Shown here in pieces: positions 57,749 to 64,000 of a stretch of 64,000 nt of DNA (position 1 is the stretch's first letter; every line of letters starts with the position of its first letter). The position numbers were made by a program, and so were the translations under genes. Below the pieces are notes generated by a model that ran no database searches, was not told the DNA's origin, and saw only the letters and a list, made by a program, of their open reading frames with translations. Location: contig NC_081406.1 in assembly GCF_030272615.1 (NCBI RefSeq), positions 247,189,218 to 247,253,217 of the forward strand, read 5' to 3'. Origin of the DNA: Cryptomeria japonica (Eukaryota > Streptophyta > Pinopsida > Cupressales > Cupressaceae).

Positions 57749-58330
57749 ATGAGAGGAGATTTTATTGTGGATCATTTTGGAGGACCTATTTCAAGTGTGG
57801 GGAAGTTGAACATTGTGCCTTTGAATGTGGCCAAGGAAGTACAAGAAAGCCTACGTATTTCAGAGCTTGAAATGACTATGTCAAAGAGGAGCAGGATAGA
57901 TCTTTTGAGTCCACCAAACATCCAAAAAAAGGAGAGCCATTATTCATGAGGATATCCTTGTTGCGAGAGTAAACTAGAGATGAACCAACACATAGGAGAA
58001 AATTGTTTGAAACAAGATGCAAGATGGGAGGCAAGTGTTGTAAGGTTATCATTGATAGTGGAAGTACACATAATTTGGTCTCAAAAGAGATGGTGCAGAA
58101 GTTGAACTCAAAGAGGATTAAATACCCAAACCCCTATCATATTGCTTGGATACAAGATGATAATAAAATTTTCGTGAGTGAGAAATGCCCTGTTAGTTTC
58201 ACATTGGTTCATATAAGGATGAAGTATTATGTGATATTATGTCGATGGACGCTTGTCATATTTTTTTGGGGGAGACCCTAGTAGTATGATAGAAAAGCCA
58301 TACATGATGGAAGAAATAACACTTACATAG
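57749..58330 (+). pseudogene. Aspartic protease of the chromodomain gypsy element
   Basis: 58003-58281 reads FETRCKMGGKCCKVIIDSGS, then THNLVSKEMVQKL, then HIAWIQDDNKIFVSEKC. The D-S-G catalytic motif in VIIDSGSTHNLVS is intact. A frameshift around 58220 separates the FLGRP-YDRKAIHDGRN end. The upstream open frame 57749-57949 may be the linker. The domain then runs into a foldback duplication at 58284-58398. Confidence 0.82.
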
Positions 58331-58398
58331 ATTTCACTAGTGCTATTTCTTCCATCGTGTATGGCTTTTTTTATCATACACGATGGAAGAAATAACAC
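58284..58398. repeat. Foldback duplication at the protease/RT junction
   Basis: GTATGATAGAAAAGCCATAC (start of the 58284-58320 segment) is repeated inverted at 58342-58379 with three differences, and its second half again in direct orientation at 58376-58398. Confidence 0.88.
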
Positions 58399-58449
58399 TA
58401 CAGTGTGATATAGTACTATAGTGTGAGACAACTTCAATCTGTAGTGGTA

Positions 58450-59170
58450 GAGGGATAAGAAGCTGTTGATCAACATCAAGAAGTACAATTTCATGATGAC
58501 AAAATTAATCTATTAGGGTCTTGTGATCTCAGCATAAGGGTTGAAGATGGATCTAGAGAAGGTAAGCTAAATTATGGAATGGTATACTCCAATAGACATT
58601 CGAGAGGTAAGATATTTTGATGACTTGGCAAGTTTCTACCATAAGTTAATCAAGTTGTTTGGCATAATATGCACACCAACAATAGGGACAATGAGGGGAG
58701 TTCAAAAAAGAGTTCAAGTGGATGTTTGGAACACAAAGGAGATTTTCATTTATAAAGTAAAGGTGATGGAGCACTCGGTACTAGCCTTACTATATTTCAA
58801 CAAAGTATTTCAAGTAGATTGTGATGCTAGTGGTAGTGGTATAGGAGCAGTCCTGAGCTAGGAAGGAAGGCCAATTGCTTATTTTAGTGAGAAGTTTAAT
58901 GATGTTTGGTGAAGGTTTTTAGTTTATGATTAGGAGTTCTATTCCACAATTCACGCATTGAAGAAATGGAGACACTCCTTGCTACCAAAGGAGTTTGTAT
59001 TGAATACTAATCATTAGGCCCTCTAATACTTGAACAATTAAGGTAAGTTGAAACAAAGGCATATGAGGTGGGTAGAGTTCATGTAGAGTTAGATATTTTG
59101 CATCAAGCACTAGATTGGGAAGTCAAATTGGGTTGCAGATGCAATAAGCAAAAGAAGAAACTTGATGATA
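58450..59170 (+). pseudogene. End of reverse transcriptase and RNase H of the chromodomain gypsy element
   Basis: Text near 58460-58560 (INIKKYNFMMTK, LVISA) is the post-catalytic part of RT. 58574-58861 continues with IREVRYFDDLASFYHKLIKL and FQVDCDASGSGIGAVLS (RNase H Asp in VDCDAS), and on past TAG at 58859-58861 with EGRPIAYFSEK, IHALKKWRHSLLPKEF and RHMRWVEFM. The YVDD core and preceding RT motifs are absent, since only about 130 bp lie between the protease end and this text. RT is therefore internally deleted. Confidence 0.8.
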
Positions 59171-59229
59171 CAAATGAGGGTGGTTGTAATGGGATTTGAT
59201 GAATTAAAACATTTGTATGAAGTCGATCC

Positions 59230-60600
59230 TAACTTTGCAAAGGCCTAGAAGGAAATTTGTGAACCCGTGGCAACATATAGACACAATTGGTTGGAGTACT
59301 TCATTTAAGACATGTTATTCCAGGGAAAAAAACCGTGCATCCCTAGGAGTTCAATGAGGGAGAATTTGATCAAGGAAAAGTATTTCAGATGGTTAGCAGG
59401 GCATTTTGGCATTGGCAAGATTGTAGCCTTGGTGAGTGAGAATTTATTTTGGCCTCAACTCTGCAAAGATGTCCAAAATTATGTTTAAGAATGTAAAAAT
59501 TGTTATGTGGCTACGAGAGCTAACCAAAATACCAAGTTGTATTAACCTCTTCTAGTTTCAAAAATACCTTAGGAGGATATCAATATAGATTTTGTATTGG
59601 GATTGTCAAGGACTCAGAGGGGACATGACTCCATATTTGTAGTAGTGGACTAATAATCAAAGATGGCATATTTCATTCATTGCAAGAAGACTCATGATGT
59701 AGTACATATTACTGACTTATTCTTCTAGGAAGTGGTTAGGCTACTTGGGGTATTAAAGAGAATTGTTTCAAGTTGGGATAACAATTTCAATGGATACTTT
59801 TGGAGGATACTAAGGAAGAAGATGCAGAAAAACTTGAAGTTCAAATCTACATTTTACCCATAGATTGATGGGTAGATAGAGGCAAAGAATAGAATATTGG
59901 GTAACATACTAAGATGTTTGGGGGAGGAAAGAAGAAGAATTTGGACTTGATCTTGCCACATGCAGAATTTGTATACAAATTTGTGAAATGGAGCACTGAG
60001 AATACACTACTTTAAATCATTACTAAAATTCATCCTAAAGGAGCAACTGGACTCAAAGATAACTTAAATGATAAGAGGAGTGCAAATGCATAGGAGTTTG
60101 TAGAACATATGAAAATTATCCACAAGGAAGTCAAGCAACACCGAGAGGACATGAATAGTAAGTATAAATAATGAGAAAATACCAAGAAGGGATAGAAGGA
60201 GTTTTTGGTGAGAGATTAAGATGTGGTGCATCTCCAAAAGGAGAGGTTTCTACTAGGTACACATAACAAACTAAAGATGAGGAATTTTTGACCTTGCAAG
60301 ATCATTTGGAAGTTTGATTTTAGGAATACTTATGAAGTAGAGTTACCATAAGACATTAAAATTTCACCAATCTTAAACATCATAGATCTCTACCAATTTC
60401 ATGGAACATGGACCAAGGAGGATGACATATAGGCATCATTTTAGGACCAATTGCTACAAGTACCATTGGAGCAGATATAACAGATCTTGGATAGCCAAAC
60501 TAGATATAACACCTGGAACAAGGAGTATAAGGAATATTTGGCCAAATGGAAGGACAATATGGTAGAATATGCAACATTGATTTTCAAGGCTAAAATTGAG
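59230..60600 (+). pseudogene. Integrase with C-terminal chromodomain, gypsy chromovirus type
   Basis: Zinc-binding region (GHFGIGKIVALV, ECKNC), core (INIDFVLGLSRTQRGHDSIF, then SSWDNNF with Asp), and Q-type stops at 59861-59863 and 59873-59875 where P-Q-T-D-G-Q-T-E is expected. The C-terminal region near 60220-60400 reads GPCKIIWKF-like and HGTWTKED, followed at about 60480-60580 by ILDSQTRYNTWNKEYKEYLA, KWKDNMVEY, a chromodomain remnant as carried by Tekay/CRM/Reina-type elements. Many TAG and TAA codons; no open frame longer than about 40 residues. Confidence 0.78.
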
Positions 60601-60930
60601 TGATTCAAATCACATTAGGTAGCATGTATTTTCAAATAACCTCAAGGGTTTGATGCAGGGGCATCTTGAAGAACTTGAGACCAAACCCAAAGGTTGAAGC
60701 ATGCAAAAATTTCCCGAATCTTGTGGAGCCTATGAAAAATGTCACATGGTGGATACAAAACTACAAAAAATCCACATGGGTCTGAACCTATCTACATGTG
60801 GTTTTGGACCTTCAAACTTCTAGAGATGATACACGCTTTACACCAATTGGACCTAGGACCTAAAGAAGGATGACATGGATCATTTCTAGTGTTTGAATAT
60901 GATATATAAGCACCTTAAGACTTGTGGGAG
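60601..60930. other. 3' non-coding end of the gypsy element
   Basis: GATGCAGGGGC near 60652 may be a polypurine tract and ATATATAAGC near 60904 a TATA box in a partial 3' LTR. GGGAG (60926-60930) precedes the copia LTR and would be its target duplication, but the other side is outside the window. Confidence 0.4.
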
Positions 60931-62080
60931 TGTTAGATAGTTCAAATAACCAGAAGACAATTGAGAGGGGGGGGGGGGTGAATCAATTGTCACAGATTAC
61001 CAAAAGCATTATCAATTCAAAACAACAATACCAGAATAACAGTTAATCCAATCAAGCATAAATAATAATCATAGAGTAAAATCCATCCACACAACACCAA
61101 TATTTGTACGTGGAAAACCTGGTAAAGGGAAAAACCACGGTGGGAAGCCTACCCATAGTCAGTTAAATACTTCTGCAGTAAGTATGTGAGTTTACAATGA
61201 AGGGGCCTGCACTTGCAGGAAGGCCAACATCCTAGAGAACACTACTCATCACAAAAGGAGTCTCACTGACTACATACAAATCCAAACTACAATCCAGAGA
61301 AGTGTTGAATTGCAAAAGATAACATCTCGTATGCTTGAGTACAGTTTCGGTTAAGCTAAATACCGAAGGACTAAATCCTCTTACAAACCCAATTCGATCT
61401 CCATTGATCAACCAACTCCTTTGTCTGAATGATATTACAATATTTGCACATTATATTCCTTAACCATGAACTCTTACAATAACCATGATGATCTACAATG
61501 AGATCTTACATCTTATTTATACAAACCCTCGACCATAAACAATCAGGTCAGCTACTAGACAATAAACCAATTACATTATTACAAACCATGTTAGCCTTAG
61601 ACTAAAACAAATAATATCAAACACATAAGACATCCTAGAAATACAACAATAATTCTTATCCACACGTTACATTAATGATCTCCAAACACCAAGTCTCGAA
61701 CAAGATTTCTAATAGCATCCTGAAACTCCATTAGAAGCTGCACCAACACTAGTTATGTAATGCATCAAAAGATCTCCACCAAAAGATCTATCGGTGAAAC
61801 CCTCGCCGGAACTAGAAACGAATCTTCTATGTAAGCAAAATAACATCCAATCACCAGATCAAAACCAACTAATCAAATAGGAGTAGAGGCATTATGAACA
61901 AGCCAATTGCATCACCAGATTATACTGGAGTTAACCAGATCATGCCGGATCCAAGTTAACCAAAAACCACTCAACCTACCAGAACTAGAAGGGTGCTGGT
62001 AAAGCATCCAAACAACTAGTGTTGACATCAATAACAAAAAATCAATGCAACACATAATCAATTCCACCAAAAGGCCAAAA
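60931..62080 (-). repeat. 3' LTR of a minus-strand copia element running off the window
   Basis: Starts TGTTAG; has GAGAGGGGGG...GGTGAATCAATTG and GTGGAAAACC...GGGAAAAACCACGG blocks at the same relative places as in the other copia LTRs; followed by a polypurine-like tract. A poly-G run of 14 lies near 60965-60978. The right end is placed by alignment with 3212/3213 (CCAAAA before ATCTCG). Confidence 0.78.
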
Positions 62081-62096
62081 ATCTCGCCCTTTGGCA
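62081..62096 (-). other. Polypurine tract of the second copia element
   Basis: The minus strand reads TGCCAAAGGGCGAGAT; compared with the tract at 3213-3227 one G has become C. Confidence 0.7.
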
Positions 62097-62464
62097 TTGA
62101 TGGAAACACTAGATTTGAAAAACATCTAAGTACCAAGAAATGCCAAACAAGTCTCCCCCTGTGAAAGACAACCAACAATCTCCTGCATATAGCTATGAAT
62201 ATCAATGTTTCTCCTCCTGTGAATAATATCTCTATAAAGTTCTGACTTTCTTTTTCACATCACTATCTCTCCCCCTTTGACATCAATGCCATAAATCTGA
62301 CAGAAATATCAAATCAAAAAAGCAAGCCTCTGAATCTCAAAGCTGATTACTCCCCCTGAGCAATAGCATCCCACATCAATGCCAAAATGAATAGTATCTC
62401 TAATAATGCATACCAGACTGACGCAAAACCACATCAATCAAGTCTCTACCGGAGGGGAAGAAAC
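62097..62464 (-). other. 3' untranslated region of the second copia element
   Basis: Repeated short purine tracts on the minus strand (TCAAAGGGGGAGAG near 62266-62281) and no coding sequence. Confidence 0.6.
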
Positions 62465-62643
62465 TCACAATCTGTCTCTCAGGTACTCAAAAGATTCCTT
62501 GGATAAAGGTTTAGTGAAAATATCTGCAATTTGTTCTTTAGTGTTCACATAAACCAGTTTAAATTCATTTGCTTCCACCTTCTCCTTTAAAAAGTTATAC
62601 TTGATAGATATGTTTTTTTTGTCTTAGAGTGAAACATCAAAAT
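62465..62643 (-). pseudogene. Copia RNase H C-terminus, second element
   Basis: The minus strand reads FHSKTK, then in another frame ISIKYNFLKEKVEANEFKLV, TKEQIADIFTKPLSKESFEY, LRDRL and TGA at 62465-62467. This is the closing part of copia Pol (compare NPVMHSKTKHI and DIFTKP at 3.5-3.8 kb). A single frameshift lies near 62610. Confidence 0.85.
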
Positions 62644-62648
62644 CTTTG
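62644..62648. repeat. Target-site duplication CTTTG, left copy
   Basis: Repeated at 63860-63864. Confidence 0.92.
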
Positions 62649-63859
62649 TGTAGCGTCCTAAAATTGCGACACTTGCAATTTCGACTGCATTTGGGTCTTC
62701 ACGATGGCGGCGCAACGTTGAACCTGAATGGAGACCCCGAAACCTACTTGTGACACCAAAAACTGCATTTTTCTGCACCTTGGCCTGATCCCTCCTTGCA
62801 CCTTGCTGCCCCAGGAGGTGGGACCATGGCGCCCAGCGCCCTGGTCCCTGGCCCTTTTTTGGGCCCGGTCTCTTGTGGGCATCGGGTCTTTAAGTTTGCA
62901 ATTCAAGAAATAATGTTTCCTGGTCGGCCTAAGGTCGGGAAAATCAGTCTATTAGCCCTAATTGACAAGTATATAAACTACATTTCCCCTCCCATTTGGG
63001 GAGGGAGGAAAAAGAAAGGAAATAAGCAAGAGCAAGAGGCGAAAGCGATATTCAAACATTCAAACATTCAAGCATTCAAGCATTCCTTCAAACAATTGAG
63101 CATTCTAAGTCTCCATTCAAGGCTAGGTGTTGCATTCAAGACAAGGATTCAACCATTGAAGAGGAGATCACATACAACATACAACATACTACATACATTA
63201 CACCTTCGCATGTAAGAATACAAACATTCTTACAACAAGGTATCAGTACTTGTTTACATTACAAACATTTACATTTACAGCATTCTCATTTCTTGGTTAA
63301 TTCCAAAACCGGGGTTTGACCTAAAGGCAAACCCCTAATCCCTAACCCCCCAATCATCCTCTCTTTTCTGTGTGTAGGTTGCAGGTACGCGGCTGTAATT
63401 GAAGATCTAGAATCCTTGTGCAGAGACGAACAGATCCCCCTTCGTTTCACGGATTTTTCGGAGGACCGTGTGCACGTCGGGTGCCATCGTCCCGTAAAAT
63501 TTCGCTCAAATTTGCAGAAAAGCACCATCTCGACATTTTACTACTAATTCCAGGTCCGCAGCTTCATCCCGTATCCCTATCTCTGTTTATAAGCGAATCT
63601 TTCCTACTTTACATGCATTCCTAGTTCAATCTTTCTATCTACATTCTTTACAAAAGAGGGTATCCTTGATGTCACAACCCTTGAAACTCATTTAGAATCC
63701 AATCTTGCATTGTGTGGGATTGGATCTTGTGGGTTTCAACCCCTCTTTTGAATGTAAAGTCTCTCCTAAGTGAAAACCATCAACCCTAGTGACTCTCCCT
63801 TCTCTCTCCTTGGAGTTGGGGAGGGGAGAACAACTAGGGTTCGATTTTTCCGCTTTACA
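62649..63859 (+). mobile_element. Solo LTR, 1211 bp, gypsy type (TGTAGCGTCC ... TTTACA)
   Basis: Clean TG...CA ends flanked by exact CTTTG copies. Removing it rejoins the copia RNase H frame (IDISK before, the HSKTK region after). A TATA-like TATATAAAC lies at 62970. The segment 62690-62890 is unusually GC-rich for this window. No coding sequence is supported. Orientation is taken as plus because the TATA lies in the second quarter and CA-type processing follows; this is inference. Confidence 0.9.
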
Positions 63860-63864
63860 CTTTG
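63860..63864. repeat. Target-site duplication CTTTG, right copy
   Basis: Exact repeat of 62644-62648. Confidence 0.92.
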
Positions 63865-64000
63865 ATATATCGATAGCAATAGAGTTATCACAGTGAATAA
63901 TGACCGGTGCATCACAATCCACCTTTATATCTTTCAATATTTTCTTCATCCATAAAACTTGTGTACAATTAGTAGCATCAACAACATACTCAACTTCAAC
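63865..64000 (-). pseudogene. Copia RNase H, second element, N-terminal part cut by window edge
   Basis: The minus strand reads VEVEYVVDATNCTQVLWMKK, then IHCDNSIAIDISK, homologous to AEAEYVATAINCTQVVWIKQ and HCDNTSAINISK of the first copia element. The catalytic Asp in HCDN is kept; the Glu-bearing motif reads V-E-V-E-Y. It continues beyond base 64000. Confidence 0.88.

Noticed and set aside
62587-62906. Minus-strand open frames spanning the solo LTR junction
   Set aside because: Created by joining LTR sequence to the RNase H remnant; only the part below 62644 is copia.

Overview
This window looks like repeat-dominated nuclear DNA of a plant with a large genome. A gymnosperm or similar is my inference; no species marker is visible. 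I recognise no intact single-copy host gene and no RNA gene. Nearly all interpretable sequence is decayed LTR retrotransposons (Ty1/copia and Ty3/gypsy), one LINE, one CACTA-type DNA transposon block, and fragments of a plant-mobile-domain-like gene, many nested in one another. The two best-supported copia LTR termini have primer-binding sites that resemble the initiator-tRNA-Met type. The transposon proteins (tnp2, DUF4218/DUF4216-like regions, Ptta/En/Spm-type, SET) are of plant type.

Layout. 1-1663 and 10339-12180 are one plus-strand element (coiled coil, four zinc knuckles, then an unknown ORF and a basic tail). It is split by a complete 8665-bp minus-strand copia element (1669-10333; TSD ATACA; PBS; PPT; LTRs of 1544 and 1549 bp). 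That copia element is itself interrupted at 6644-7862 by an LTR-like insert (TSD CTATT). 12.2-25 kb holds a minus-strand CACTA-type block. It has a tnp2 gene (about 19.8-23.9 kb) ending in a large trinucleotide-repeat tract, then a SET-domain reading frame, then a multi-exon Ptta/En/Spm-type gene (14.7-17.6 kb). 25-28.4 kb is mostly uninterpretable. 28.5-32.1 kb is the integrase end of a gypsy element split by a solo copia LTR (28796-30157).

32.2-39.06 kb is a LINE (ORF1, ORF2 with endonuclease, RT, zf-RVT-like region and RNase H) whose 5' end carries an inverted duplicate. 39.5-40.2 kb and 47.2-49.3 kb are minus-strand fragments of plant-mobile-domain-like coding sequence. Between them lies a gypsy element with gag and protease but no visible polymerase (40166-47135). 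49.6-50.3 kb is another LTR. 50.5-53.7 kb is a second copy, on the minus strand, of the four-knuckle element seen at the window start, with its own PBS and LTR. 55.8-60.6 kb is a heavily decayed chromodomain gypsy element lacking its RT core. 60931-64000 is a minus-strand copia element running off the window, with a clean solo LTR (62649-63859; TSD CTTTG) inside its RNase H.

How it fits together: the insertions give a relative chronology. Many losses of function are C-to-T or G-to-A changes, including catalytic Asp to Asn in three copia domains and Trp or Gln codons turned to TAG, as expected for methylated silenced DNA. The items most worth pursuing are the SET gene embedded in the CACTA block and the two-copy element with four zinc knuckles plus an unknown ORF and no visible pol.
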